64,000 nt of DNA, taken from contig JABACO010000001.1 of NCBI GenBank assembly GCA_013339895.1, positions 29,304,898-29,368,897 on the forward strand. The letters are read 5' to 3'. Position 1 is the stretch's first letter. Each line of letters opens with the position of its first letter. The translations under genes were made by a program, and so were the position numbers. Shown piece by piece: positions 34,803 through 50,153 of this stretch. The notes beneath the pieces were generated by a model, which saw only the letters and a list, made by a program, of their open reading frames with translations, searched no databases and was not told the origin of the DNA. Source of the stretch: Ephydatia muelleri (lineage: Eukaryota; Porifera; Demospongiae; Spongillida; Spongillidae).

Positions 34803-35222
34803 CTAGTTTCCCTGCTGCTTCGAGCGGTTGCCCTCAGCAGCAGTGCAGTTTCTTGCAATATGACCAACTTGCCCGCATTTGTAGCATACAATTCGCTTAC
34901 CACGACCCTCAACTCCAGTACCAGTCGTCCGCATTGGTCTCCGAGTCGCAGCCGCATCTCCGAAGGAAGATTCCAGCCTCTCCAGCCGTGCTGACAATGT
35001 TTTCAGCATTTCTAAGACCGTGTCCTGGCCGCTGCTGGTTGACAACGTAGCAGCAATACTCTGGGCCCCTACTTCTTCTGCAACCGTTGCAGCGTTCACT
35101 TCTTGTCTCACTCCCGGGCGGAGATACGACTGTATCTCCAGCGTTGCGGTGACTGCTTCATCAACAGTCTTCGGCTCTCTCTGTCTAACAGCAAATGCAA
35201 CCTGGGGGGTTATCAAGCTCAC
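34803..35222 (-). CDS. Gypsy Gag, C-terminal half with CCHC knuckle
   Basis: 139 residues. Gag continues here in a different phase from 35,185-35,694: AFAVRQREPKTVDEAVTATL, a coiled-coil-like LKTLSARLERLESS stretch, and a zinc knuckle CYKCGQVGHIARNC near residue 115, ending SKQQGN. The switch falls in a run of six C at about 35,205. The Gag stop is 24 bases from the start of the protease frame. Confidence 0.85.
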   Translation of the reverse strand: MSLITPQVAFAVRQREPKTVDEAVTATLEIQSYLRPGVRQEVNAATVAEEVGAQSIAATLSTSSGQDTVLEMLKTLSARLERLESSFGDAAATRRPMRTTGTGVEGRGKRIVCYKCGQVGHIARNCTAAEGNRSKQQGN

Positions 35223-35694
35223 CGAGGTATCTTTCTAGAGCGAGCAATTCTTTCGCTTTTTCATCCAGCTCTGGTAAAGCTTTCTCCGCTAGGACTCGCA
35301 GCTCGTCCGCGAAATCGCTCCAAGATTCGTCTCGCTTGCGCCTCCTGGCCTGAAATTCAACAAAATACAATTTCCGCTTACTGTCTGGCTCAAAACGTTT
35401 TTGGAGCGCTTCCTTGGCTGCTTCGTAGTTCTGTTTGGTTTCAGGGGAAAGTCGCTTCCACGCAGTCTGCGCTTTCCCGGTTAGCCGCACTGGCAACCAC
35501 AGCCGCTTCTTTTCGCTATCCCATCCATTTACCAGAGCAGCAGCTTCAAAATGGTCTATCCACTCTGCCCAATTTGATAGACCTGAGAACGAATCTGGCG
35601 ACACGAGAGGGCGACTAGCGCCAGCTAATTCGCTCCGGAAGACAGGCTGCGTTGGCTGAGCAGCCGCTTCGCCCTCTTCGCCCGGTTCCGACAT
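35185..35694 (-). CDS. Gypsy Gag, N-terminal half
   Basis: 169 residues starting MSEPGEEGEAAAQ at an ATG 75 bases inside the 5' LTR. Capsid-type helices (WAEWIDHFEAAALVNGW, FVEFQARRRKRDESWSDFA). It ends prematurely by a phase change at the C-run shared with copy A at 114-121. Confidence 0.85.
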   Translation of the reverse strand: MSEPGEEGEAAAQPTQPVFRSELAGASRPLVSPDSFSGLSNWAEWIDHFEAAALVNGWDSEKKRLWLPVRLTGKAQTAWKRLSPETKQNYEAAKEALQKRFEPDSKRKLYFVEFQARRRKRDESWSDFADELRVLAEKALPELDEKAKELLALERYLGELDNPPGCICC

Positions 35695-35768
35695 CCTGCC
35701 GTCTACGCCACGTGTAGTGCTATTGCCGAGTGAGTCTTATAGCAAATCACAGCAATTGTATAATTATC

Positions 35769-35897
35769 AGCAGACTGCTATAAAAGGGCAGTCATAGGGT
35801 TTATATACATTTACCAGCGCATGCGTAGGGCTGCACAGCTAAACACCCACGCATACGTAGATACACCAAAAATATATGTCCAATAGCATCGCTACAC
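35769..35897 (-). repeat. 5' LTR of the gypsy element
   Basis: Identical to 30,576-30,704 over 129 bp. At its inner side an extra gtataattatc separates caatt from agcag, absent from the 3' LTR. I could not identify a convincing tRNA primer site. Confidence 0.8.
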
Positions 35898-35956
35898 ATG
35901 TATATTGTGCGTATCACACTGATGTAACAAATTTAGAGAATCACATCATAACTTCA

Positions 35957-37253
35957 AGCAGCCATGTCTGTTACAGTAAGAGAAGTATGTTGCATGTACA
36001 AGGGAGTTCACACATGAATGCAAAAGATAATTCACTTATTAGACTATTAGACTATCAAGAAAGGGATCTGTAGGATGTAGGATTGGTGATGCTCAAAGCT
36101 AGGAAACAAGGAACAGTACTGTTGCAGTGGAGTTTGATATGATCCTAAAACCAACAGTCCTACATTTTGCAAATAATTTTACATCGCAGATTAATGCCGC
36201 GGCGTTTCATCGGGACAGAATCAGCTTATACTAGCTAGTGGAATTTTGTTACTGTTGTGTAGGGGAGGAGGGGTGTCTTTTTGTCTCAAAGGGGTCTATT
36301 TTTGATTGCCTACCATTATTACAAGTTGTCAAATACCGTAAAGCTATATAATATAGTTTGAATAATTAATGAGTCCAATCTATGAAAGATAACAAACCTT
36401 CACAATACTAATTTAACACACACATACAGCCATATCACATAAGTGATTATAATGTATTAACAAATAAATGGTTCAGACTACTTCAATGCATGATTGAGTA
36501 AAGATCGGCCCCATCCACAAAGCCCAGGCCACTTCTCCACTTTACTCTGGAACCCCTTAGGCATAGGCTGGCTGCTCTGATGATGGCAAATGAAAGCCAT
36601 GCTCTCATGTAGCCACATGTTTGTGCATACGACTTTTTCCATTTGCTTGCAACACATGTGGCCATTCTCTTCAGGAAGTGCTCTGCTTCCCGATGAAGAA
36701 GTCCATAAACTGAAGTCACAAAGGGTGTAAAAGTACCTCTACGATCTTCCACTGCTTGTAATCCTCTTTTTGTCCTGAGCTCCCGATTCAAAAACTGCTT
36801 CTGGCAAGCGATTGCTGTAGGATGGGGCATCTGTATCAATAACCTTGAAGTCAAATAGCACCTCTGCCTGAGGTTGCCAAACACCATGTACTCCCAAATC
36901 CAGCCTCAGTCCTGAGTCACCTACTTGTGTTTCTGCCTCTCTAACAATTGGCTCTAAGACAACCTGTGTCCACACCTGTGCGGCAATATCTCCAATGCAA
37001 TCTCTGATCTCATTATGTTTCTGGATAACTAGGCCACCAACCTTACATGTTAATGAGGCTCCACAACCATCACACTTTGAAGGTAGGTCTGTCAGGTCAT
37101 GCATATAACGAACCGCCAACCCATCTCTAAATTGAGCTGGAGACAGGTCAAAGTGACAGGTAGCGATTAGAAGGACAGATAACCATGCTGATGGTTTGCC
37201 GGAAATAGCTCTTTTAATGGCTCTTTATCGCTTTGATGTGAACTGCATTAAAA
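35957..37253 (-). mobile_element. LINE-b fragment, copy C
   Basis: Same as 871-2,168 with few differences: it lacks the extra T of copy A, so the last 134 residues read through in one frame from VFGNLRQ to GADLYSIMH. Carries the same phase break in the gacaaaaagagg run. Confidence 0.65.
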
Positions 37254-37736
37254 TACTATCTAGTACAGATTGGTAAGTTGCATTTTTATCGTTATTATGT
37301 TACAAAACATATGACATTTTCGCGGAAACTGTCCCATATCATTATATATTATTAGGTGCATTAGTTATTTTCTCTTGAGCATGCAGTTTATGTTAATTGT
37401 TCGTATTCAAAACTCTACTCCTGCAGCTTTAATAAATGATGTGTCAAATGCACACGTAACATATATCATGCCCACAGAAGTACGACTACGCAAAAGGGTC
37501 ATGTAGGCGGGGAAACACTACTGGTGCTGATGTATTTCAGTTGTCCATGTCGGCCTTCTCATCTAGATTCATTCCGTCATTCTCAAGAGCTTAAAGATGT
37601 GAAAAAGGAAATGAATGAAATTATTGACGCATTACTGAACTAGATTGAATGTTATTGTATAATAATAATCTTTACACCATTTACGTACCTCTGTGTAAAA
37701 TAGTATATACACCATGCCATGGTGATCACAATATAT

Positions 37737-37907
37737 GGATCGTATCCCCGAAAGGTACCTAACGCATTTTATTTTGATATTCTATAAAGTCTGAAATGTT
37801 CTGCTTCCTATGCACTGAGAAATTGGAGAATCAGTAATAGAGTTATATTTTACATTTCGATTGGAAGCATTGCACACGTAAGTATACCGTTTCAATGAAA
37901 CGATCCC
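37737..37907. repeat. GGATCGT-type MITE, copy C
   Basis: Same as 2,654-2,837 but missing about 15 bp near 37,873. Confidence 0.6.
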
Positions 37908-38833
37908 ATATATTTAATGAATATTGAAGTCTTACCAGCATTAACGCCTGCAGCTGTAGGCAGGATCTTGTAATTTAAACGATTAATTTGAGCTTTTGCA
38001 GCGTCGTGCCAAGGATCACCAGCGTAGACAATGAGTTTGCCAGTGAAACGATAGGTAGGTTGCGTAGCAGTATATACTTTCCCTCCCACAGTCAGCTTCA
38101 CATCCTTTCCCTTGCACTCCAGTGTAAAAGTGGTGCGGACATTGAGAGATAGTGCATCTGTGTCAATACCCCAGTTGCCGTCACTAGAATCGCCAATTCT
38201 GACGTGCAGTCGAGTAGTGCCCGGCCAAAACCAAATAGCAGGTGAACGACTTCCAAACTCACAACAGTTATTGACAGTAGTAAAATGCAGAATGCTGGCC
38301 CATCCAGAAATGATGCCAGTGGGTACAATGTCGAACGAAAGCCTGTAGTTCGCTTTTCCGGAGACTATGGCTATCGGATTGTTTTGGACCAATGCTGGAC
38401 TAGTAGACAAAAGGGGCTTGTTGTTGTTATTGGCTTTGCATCGACGATAAGCTGCATGGAGAAATTAAGACAAAATGTTACCTAGGACGATTTCTAGTCT
38501 ATAGTTGATACGTTTGTCTTGCATGAAATTGTGAATTGCCGTTTTAACGCTTCTTAAGAGATAAAGTGTATGCAAATGAACAATCGGATACTAACCAACT
38601 TGGCATATGTCATCGTCCTCCTCGTGCACCATTTCAGGAAATAGCTCATTGCTGCCCACAACGGGTACGTTGGATTTAGAAGAAGAGATGATGTCATCGA
38701 AGGAGTTGGCCATGTCATCTTCAGCAGCGACGGCAGCCTTCATTGGATAGAGCTTGTTCGCTGTCACACAGATCGTGGACAGTGCCAAGTACAAGGCGAC
38801 GGTCCAGTGCAGCGAAGCGTTTTCCTTCTTCAT
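37892..38833 (-). CDS. Secreted jelly-roll domain protein, copy C
   Basis: Two exons as in A and B: exon 1 38,596-38,833, exon 2 from 38,451 to a stop at 37,892. The translation is the same as copy B in every residue I compared. TATAAATAG lies at 38,895-38,903 (minus strand). Flanked on the right (in plus sense) by R copy 6 and on the left by LINE-b and the gypsy element. Function unknown beyond a probably secreted beta-rich fold. Confidence 0.7.
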
Positions 38834-38894
38834 TTCGTGGAAGAGACCAGTCTGAATGTAACGACTGCGCATGCAATGACTAGGTCGGAGCGTT

Positions 38895-38903
38895 CTATTT
38901 ATA
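38895..38903 (-). promoter_or_regulatory. TATA box of jelly-roll copy C
   Basis: TATAAATAG, 62 to 70 bases upstream of the ATG at 38,833 on the minus strand, the same spacing as in copy B. Confidence 0.5.
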
Positions 38904-39110
38904 TGAACCAAGTACCACTTGAAGTTCTTCAATAACACTATTACCGTAAATGAATAATTTTACATGAGTACTTGCTCAACAAGTACGTATCACTCCCAAC
39001 GTGTGATGTTGTAGTTTTGTTCGAGTAAGATAAACTGCATAATTAGCTTAATTTGGCTTTGCAAATCGTACTGGCAATCACGCTCAAGCGTCAGAAATAC
39101 ATTATTAATC

Positions 39111-40006
39111 AGTTGGCCTGCCAGGCTGGCCAGGACCCTAGCCTGGTTCGGCAACCCTGTCTCGCGTCGATTGCGGAATCAGACTGTTCAATCGCAAAAC
39201 GCCGTGTCGTGCAACTGATGTTTGGTGTTCTGTACACAACCGCTAGGGTGGAGCGATTAGTGCGTAACATGATATGCTCCCAGTTTAGTAATTCCATTTC
39301 CGGAATTGCGTCATATCATACAAGCTTTTTTTTTAATATTAAATGCAGTATAGAGTAGTAAGACATGCGTATTTCCTTGCATGCAACGCAACACACGCTA
39401 CTTTAAGAGCGATGCATGTATATGTAGCGTAGACAAAAAAAAGAAAAGAAAAACCTTTTTCATTGCGTCACTACCGCTAGGACAGCACGTCAGTCAGAGA
39501 TTGTGGGGTGCATGGGGGAGGTTGAAGGAGTGAAACTAGCACGTCAACATTTTCTCTATCGAGAAGGTCATTAATAAGATGCACGTAGGATTGGTGTAAA
39601 AAGCGTGCAGGTGCAGTTAATGCATTGGGTAATGATATTAGAGTGATGCAAATATTAGGCTTTGCGTTCGTCAATCGCTATATTGAAGTGCACTGCTTTC
39701 AGTGAGTACCCTAGCTATACGATAGAATGACCCAGAAACCATGCAAGCGACAACCACAACCTAACCCTGATTTTGCACGTCAGAATGTGTGTGAGAATTA
39801 ATGCCGCAATAGTTGCCAACACCCTTGACACTAATAAATTAAGTTCTTCATGATCACGGCTTCAGTTACCAGAGGATGTGATCATAAGGATGTTTAAATT
39901 AGTATAATGTTTCAGTGTCGAGGGCATTGGCAATTATTGCGGTATCATGGGAAATTGATTTAAATAACAGACAAAACATCTGTTCGGTGGCCCTGGAGGT
40001 TGCGTG
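39111..40006 (+). repeat. TIR element 'R', copy 6
   Basis: Left end complete; ends abruptly at tgcgtg, after which the sequence is unrelated (gtcgacttcc). This point is also the right limit of the triplicated block in copy C. Confidence 0.65.
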
Positions 40007-40164
40007 GTCGACTTCCTATTTTCAACACTTCATAGTGAAATGGTGTAGTATGAATTGTTGAAAATATGAAGTCGATTGCGTTATCCGTTGGGAAGTTATA
40101 GCGATTCAAACGCGATGCATTTTTATAACATTTTAACCGTGGGGCAATTTTCGCGGAAACTGTC

Positions 40165-40925
40165 CATATTATAGTTTGAATAATGAGTCCATTCTATTGA
40201 AGAGCCATTGCGTAAACTTTTTACAGGTGTTTAGCACGACAGTTTAACAAGACCGAGTATTTAGCATGCCCTCGGCGACGCTCCACCGATCTAGACTTTG
40301 GTGATAAATAGTGCCGGCAAATGATCGTGGCATAGTTCTTGCTGTCAGTTCTATATCGGCTAGCTGTAGCTTTTTAGTTATAGTTGCAGCAAGTTAGTGA
40401 ACATATCTGGTCTATAAAGTTTCTGCAACTACGAGCAATCCTCTGATCTGGGGACCACATTCATCTCGCCCCAGAGTAAAATATAGAGCCTTGCGCTATT
40501 CAAAAACGGGTTACTTGTATGTGCGCTTCTAAGCAATACTATTTGCCGTCCCCCTAATGCATTGTACATTATGTAATGCTACGTCAGTATAGGACACTTC
40601 CTCCCCCCACCCTAATATATGGTACCTAACGAGTACTCGCAAAAGACACGTTGTAACGCTTGCGTTGAAATGTAGGATGGATTACAAATTAAGAATCTTA
40701 CACATGCATACTCCGATTCTCAGTGCGTAAGAAGCAATGTATAGATGAGTTTTTAGACTTCTAGAGTATCGAAGAGTTTGAAATAAATTAAACGTGTTTT
40801 ACATCCCTTATCCCAAAAACAATCCGATATATGTTGGCATGAGTCACGGACTACTAAATAAGATTTGCATTCCCTTGCGGCGACTACACGAATTTGCGAA
40901 GTCTACAGGTCATTCGAGCGTTAAA
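40165..40925. repeat. Repeat 'X', copy 2
   Basis: Closely matches 14,340-15,110; lacks gagtatgtacaaactaaacgt near 40,322. Non-coding. Confidence 0.7.
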
Positions 40926-41444
40926 CCCTTAATGTGGTGATACGTATTATTTGCGTAACAACTGAGCACCATCACAACTCACCTAATTATCCTCTCATTA
41001 CGTACAAAACATAACAACATGTCGTCATTGGCAAGACGCAGAAAGATCCAGTGGCTTTATCGGACATTCGAGGAGGGTGACGAAAGTCAGGAACAATCTA
41101 TATCGGATTGAAGACCACCAATCACTTTTTGCGTAACGAACGGAAAGATCAGCAGCTAGGGATGCGGATTCAACATAACTCATCGATCCTTTGCAATTGT
41201 ATAAACATTTCGAAATCACGCACAGAATCAGAACTTTTCCCAGGATGCGGCAAGTCTTTTGGCTCTAATTATCATGCGCATCATCTTCCCACAGCACATA
41301 AATCCACTGTCACGCACATATATTCACATAGAAGATCTGTACACTGTAACACCATATATTACATAGAAGATCTGTACACTGTAACACACACACACACATA
41401 GGAATGGACAAGAATGGTAGGTGAAAATGAGTAAGGGGGAGGAG

Positions 41445-44484
<3,040 letters not shown>

Positions 44485-45600
44485 TTTAGAACACGCCCCT
44501 CAACAACAACATTCAGTGGGTTGAATACCATGCGCGTGAAAGGACGCCCACCGTGTTAATGAATTCATGAACATTTAATTGCTATTTCATGAGCACGTGC
44601 CTCTTGCCAATGAGCTGACGATAAACGTCAGCAGGGTGGTTCCCAATAATAAAGTTGGAACTTACTATAAGCCGTAGTCGTTACGACGAGAGCTTAACAA
44701 GCTGATTTTGTCGCCTCCCTAAAATTGTTCTCCCGGACAAAATTCGCTAGAGGATTCCGTCTCCCGGATAACCCAGCTAGTGAATACTCGATAGTGTCCT
44801 GGGGGAGACGTTCTGCTAGCGGATTCTGTCTTGGGGGACACTATTCGCTAGCCAATCTTGTCTCTCTTCCGCATGTTCAAGCTTTGAGTAATGAGATCTC
44901 ACCAATCCAAGCACGCCGGTGATTTAGAAACCTCTAAGCAACACCCCAGATCTTCGTGCACTGTGATTGGGTGTTTTTTTTTCGGTTAAATCAGAGTTAG
45001 CGATTTTTTTTTTTGCTGAAGTGGGTGGTGCCATGCGTATGTAGCCAAGAGACCAACTAATACTTTTACAAAACGCAATCGCAATACAAGGTGGTGGGAT
45101 GCCAAGACGGAAAAATAGAAGAAACAACTTTGATAGACGCAAAAGGTCTCAAAGGAAGGCGCTGTCAGTTGTCATTAGTTGTTCGACTGAAAATGATATA
45201 ATGACAGAAGAACGAGCTGATACATTAATAGGTCTTAATTAGATCTTCAGTTGTAATGTCTGTAATTGGTCAAATATTGTAGTGCGTGGCTTAAGCAACG
45301 CTGATGGTTTGCCTGTGTTCGTAGATTACGGAGTTGATTCCTATCAGGTAATTTAGTATCCAAATGTGTAAAGACCGGTAACAAACCTTACAAGTGCGCG
45401 TGATCTGAACCTTTGCCTTCGTTCAAAAGATAGCAGGTGTAAAACAACCGCAGATGCAGCTTTGTCTTCAATCGCAGACAATGGCGCTTACGTAACGTGC
45501 CCGTATTAAGTCTGCTATTGGGAAATTTTACTATATTTCGGATTATACAATAATAGCTCAATTTGTAGAATAGGTAAGGCAACCATGCAGTAATGAAAAT
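44485..45600. other. Upstream region of p38, no gene seen
   Basis: No clear TATA box upstream of the p38 start. 44,725-44,865 holds repeated and inverted tcccggacaaaattcgctag-like motifs, a style also seen in the Ginger subterminal region. No gene recognised. Confidence 0.4.
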
Positions 45601-45606
45601 GTAATA

Positions 45607-45727
<121 letters not shown>

Positions 45728-47851
45728 GTTTTTTTTTTTCTTTCATACTTTTCTTCGTTCTTTTCGCTCTCGCTGCATTTGTTCTAACCATGCATGCAGT
45801 GAAGAAATGCATGTACCTTCTTTTCTTTTCTTTTTCTAAACAGTTGTTTAGGTTCGTTTTTCCCGTGCGAAGCAATCAATTAATTACACCTTCACTCAAC
45901 GCCTCGCACAACATTATCATTCATGCAATGCACTAACATATCAAGTTAAGTTTTAATTTTTTTATGTCGGTTTCTGTACTGCATTCAGCACTACGGATCC
46001 CATTACTCGTCAGGCGAACTGCCATGCATGGTACAACAGTCACACCCTTGGTTTTGGAACCGCCGCGCCATAAGTACTAGTCTCCATAGCTTTCGTTTGA
46101 TCAAAGAGTAGTTGTCAAAAGGAATGCAACACATGACGTAACAAATAAGAGACTCAATAAAACAAAACAAAAAAAACATAAATATATAATAATACATATG
46201 CACCTCACTAGTAACAAATCATACATACGCATAAAAGCATTGATTTTACTGCACACACAGACACATATTCATACATAGGGATCAAAAAGAATGCTTGTAC
46301 ATAGGATACGTGCAACAATACACAGAGAACATGCACAACGGCAGTTTAATAAATGGATAGAATGCATGTGCATGTCACAATGTTTGTGAGTGCGTGTACC
46401 ATTATTACCAGATAGGTTTATTGTGTGCCACATACATGTATAACCATCTGGTATGTGCAAGTGTGGTGTGTGTTAGAATATGCCATTACGATGATGTACA
46501 GGTCCATGTGTGCAACAATGCAAGCGTGTGCACAAGTGCGAGCCCAAGCGCATGTGCGAATTGTGCGAATCGAGCAGGAAATGTGCATTACCTTTGTACA
46601 GCTTTATCTCCGTAACCGATACAGTAAAAATTAACAAACAGAACACATCAATAGCGACAGGACCCCTCTACCTATACCCGAATTTGATGCGATTTGAACG
46701 CTCCTACCTGGAGTTGTGGCGGTTTTGAACCCCATGGACTATCGGACCTCGTAACGTCGGCACTGTACTTGTGCAAGACACTACAGTACAGTTTCACACA
46801 GAGAAATGGTGTAGAATGAAGCGCTAAAAATAGAAAACCGATAGCGTTAACCGTTCGAAAGTTATAGCAATTCTTTTTGTTTTGTCTCTGTACGCCAGCA
46901 CAGTTAGTTTAAACCATAGTGTGTGCTGAATCAATTGCAATTATCCAAAACAACACAACCATAAAAGGCTGTATTCAGACAGATTCGTTCCACATTAATA
47001 AAAGTATCACAGGAAGTAGGAATCAGGTCAAACTAATAGCAGAAAATGTTCGATCAAACTGAGTACTTCAAGACATCAGCTTCATCATCTACTCCTTGTC
47101 TGACTCTTCATAGGATTGTACATGACAGCCACCATGTGTTTGCTTGCAGCAGCAGGCTATGGCACAAAGGAAGGAAATGATAGTTTCTGCATTCAAATTA
47201 AAAGGTGTCACTCAGAATACCATTATCTTTGTATACCACCAGGTATATAGGACGAGGGTTTGTTTGGGGATATGCAAATTGTTACCAATGGTATCCCATG
47301 CATGCATATGAAAATTGTTATAGACTGCCTCAACCTGTGGTGCTATAGATGCATTATGAGTACACTACAGTGCACATGAAAGAACTTGCAACTAACACAA
47401 GCAAGCCTATGACACGAGGGTCTGGAAAGCAGAACATGATTCATCCGCACCTAATTATTTTCTACTTCAGGAGGTCATGGTCCAGCAGCCATGCACAGTT
47501 GTATCCATAAATATTGCTTCAATTAATTCTGATAAATCAGAATGAAGCCTACAGTAAGGCTGTTTTGGCCTCCACTGCTGTAAAATTTGTTTTACATTGA
47601 TATGTACTGCTGTCTTGTGGATTTGATGAAAAATGAATAATAATAATATCAACAGTGTGTTGATATTTTATTCAGGCAAACATCCCAAATTATTAAGTAT
47701 CACCGTGTTAACGGCATTACACTTTCTATGCAGTGATAAAACATTCTGAACAATGTCCTTACTTAACAATACATGTATATCTAAAGAAAACAGCCTTAAT
47801 GGATTCAGTAAAAAACACACTGATTTCTTTATAGACAATAAACTAACATTT
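45728..47851. other. Non-coding stretch
   Basis: No gene, RNA or repeat family recognised in about 2.1 kb; frames are short and without domains. Confidence 0.4.
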
Positions 47852-48074
47852 GGGATCGTTTCCGCGAAAGGGACCTAACGAATGCTTTTAGATATTCTAG
47901 AGGTCTGAAATGTCCTCTACACATTGCTTCTTACGCATTGAGAATCGGATTTTCTGTCATGCATGGAGTTGTAAGGCACTGAATTTTTAAATTAGCCATA
48001 CAATCCAACGCGGGCGTTACATTTCTATTGCGCGTACTGGAAATCTGATAATGTCACTTCGCGGAAGCGATCCC
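47852..48074. repeat. GGATCGT-type MITE, best copy
   Basis: gggatcgtttccgcgaaag at the left and cttcgcggaagcgatccc at the right form near-perfect inverted ends, with ggacctaacg and cttacgcattgagaatcgga inside. Non-coding. Confidence 0.75.
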
Positions 48075-48277
48075 ATTTATAGTTTTGTATTAGTTTTAGC
48101 TATGAAAGTCATAAATAAAAATACACCACAAGAAAATCATTACTTACATATACAAAATCATTACTTAGATATAGTATATCTATAGATGCTTCTGCTTGTT
48201 GAGCATGTAAGGTTTACAGTGTGGTCTTATATAGGGAGTCAAGTGGCAATGGTACTCTGTAGGTAAAGCGATCATGA

Positions 48278-48740
48278 CCTGTCAAGCAAAAATTGATCCG
48301 GGCAAAAACTGTTCCGACTGGCTCAATTTCTGTTGCCGCCAAAATTGATCCGGTCGGATCAATTTTGGCTGCCAGAAGTGATTTGCCTCTGCTATAAAAG
48401 CGATCTGGGAACTAATTCGAAAATACTTTATTCTGCATTATGAATTTACAATGCCCCCACTTTACCGCTGCAGTCCATTCACTGTCGTTGCATGGCAAAA
48501 AAAAGTGTGTATCTATTCGACAAACATTGATCGCAAAATTAAACCTACGTGCTTACGCTATAGCTAGTGCCAGGATCACCTTTCGCTGACAAAACTGATG
48601 CGAGTAAAATGCATGTATTAAGTTATAGGTATGCCCGGATCACGTTTTGCTGCCAAAACTGATCCGGGCATATACATTATTATGCATGAGGTACATTGTA
48701 TGCCCGATCACTTTTCGCTGCTAAAACTATATATGCTTAT
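48278..48740. repeat. Ginger-like terminal region, non-coding
   Basis: A left end tgtcaagcaaaaattgatccggg preceded by gacc, then several palindromes of the type aaaattgatccggtcggatcaatttt and gatccgggcat. The arrangement (gacc, TGTCA, clustered GATCCGG palindromes) resembles the termini of the Ginger element at 18.86 kb. The right end was not found. Confidence 0.4.
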
Positions 48741-50153
48741 GTGTCCCCAGAAGTACAGCGTATATATACTTATCTCAGTGTCAATTTTGATGAATTCATT
48801 GAAGCGACAATAATTATGCTTGGGCATCATATAGCTTCGAAGTGGTTACTGCTGTTGGGAATATAAATACACTTGTTTTGAAGTCTGTCATTGGTATTAT
48901 CTGTAGGTGAGGACTTCACTGAGCCATTTGTGCATTAGGATGCTCCCGAAAGTGCAAAAACATAATTGTTGTTTGGAGTTTGTTGTGCCGAGAAATCGCA
49001 TTTTTGTATAGGTTCATGACTGTTCGACTGATAGACTCATTTGGGTAAAGAAAGCAGGCCAGCTTGGGAGATGATGCATTGTGTATCTTGTAAGTGGTGA
49101 TAAGCAGGCGTCCTTGTGGTCCTGTTGTGATCTGGTTACTGCCAGGGCAAATGAACGCAAAGAAAACGCCATATCTATCACCTTTGGCCCTTTCAGATCT
49201 CGCATTTATACTCACACGTACAGCAGAATGTCGTTCTGACTTCGGGACAAGTCATTCGACAGTTTTCTTATCATCCATTTCTTCGCTTCTCATAATATAG
49301 CGTTCAATGGTACATCCTTCAACCTCGTCCGTTTTTCTTAGGATATACATTACATTTAATGGTTTATACATGCATTCCATGCACAATGCTGTATCTTAAT
49401 TGCATAAAAACAGTCTGTGTGCTTTTGATGTTACAAGTCAAGAACCTGCCACATATCTTCAGTTGTAGAAGCCAAGTAGACCAGCTATGTCAGATGAGGC
49501 TATATTTATTTACACGTCGGTAAATTGTCTGAACCTGCATGCATCTTGTCTTTAAAAATTCTTGATTCATTCCTAATGTCATCGAGACAACACCAGCCCT
49601 ACGTAAAACGTGGTCACTGCCTTTGTGGGGGGTCCGTACTCCCTAGGGAATATACAGTCCCCCCAAACCAAAAATTGGCCCGGCCGTAATGCCTATAAAA
49701 GCGGCAAGCTTTTGACTGTGATATATATCGAAGTGACGTAAAACAATTATTCATATAGTAAGTTTGTGCGCACTGCAGGCCCATAGTTGTGAATACCACG
49801 ATGCTGCCACTTTACCCTAGTTGGCAGATGATTATTCATACAGAATATTTTAATTCAGAACGTACTGCATAAGTATTAGTTTTAGTTACAGCATAGAAGA
49901 CGAAATTCGAAGGTACGATTCATTGCGCCAAGTTGCGGTATTATCACATACAAGAACATAACCAGTGACAGTGTTCACAATAACATTGAACATCTAACTA
50001 TTACAGGCAGCATCATCATTGTGGGAAAATAATTGGTCCAATGACATGTCGAATTAATCCTGTTGAGAGTTGCTGTTAATTACCGGCCTGCGTACAAAAC
50101 AATGATGATTATAGTTTTCAAACATGTGCGTGCAAGCATCTATATATTCTTAC
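48741..50153. other. Non-coding stretch downstream of the Kunitz gene
   Basis: The last exon of the Kunitz gene may lie here but I could not place it. A short hairpin with ccccccc/ggggggt sits at 49,625-49,665. Confidence 0.35.

Larger units (their letters stand above)
30571..35897 (-). mobile_element. Complete Ty3/gypsy LTR retrotransposon
   Basis: Minus-strand element bounded by two short LTRs (30,576-30,704 and 35,769-35,897, identical over 129 bp) with gag, protease, reverse transcriptase, RNase H and integrase in the usual gypsy order. A five-base atgta occurs at 30,566-30,570 and 35,898-35,902, a probable target-site duplication if the left LTR begins with caatt at 30,571. The polypurine-like aaaaggagata lies directly before the 3' LTR (30,705-30,715). 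Identical LTRs argue for a young insertion, yet gag and pol are each broken by small indels. Confidence 0.9.
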
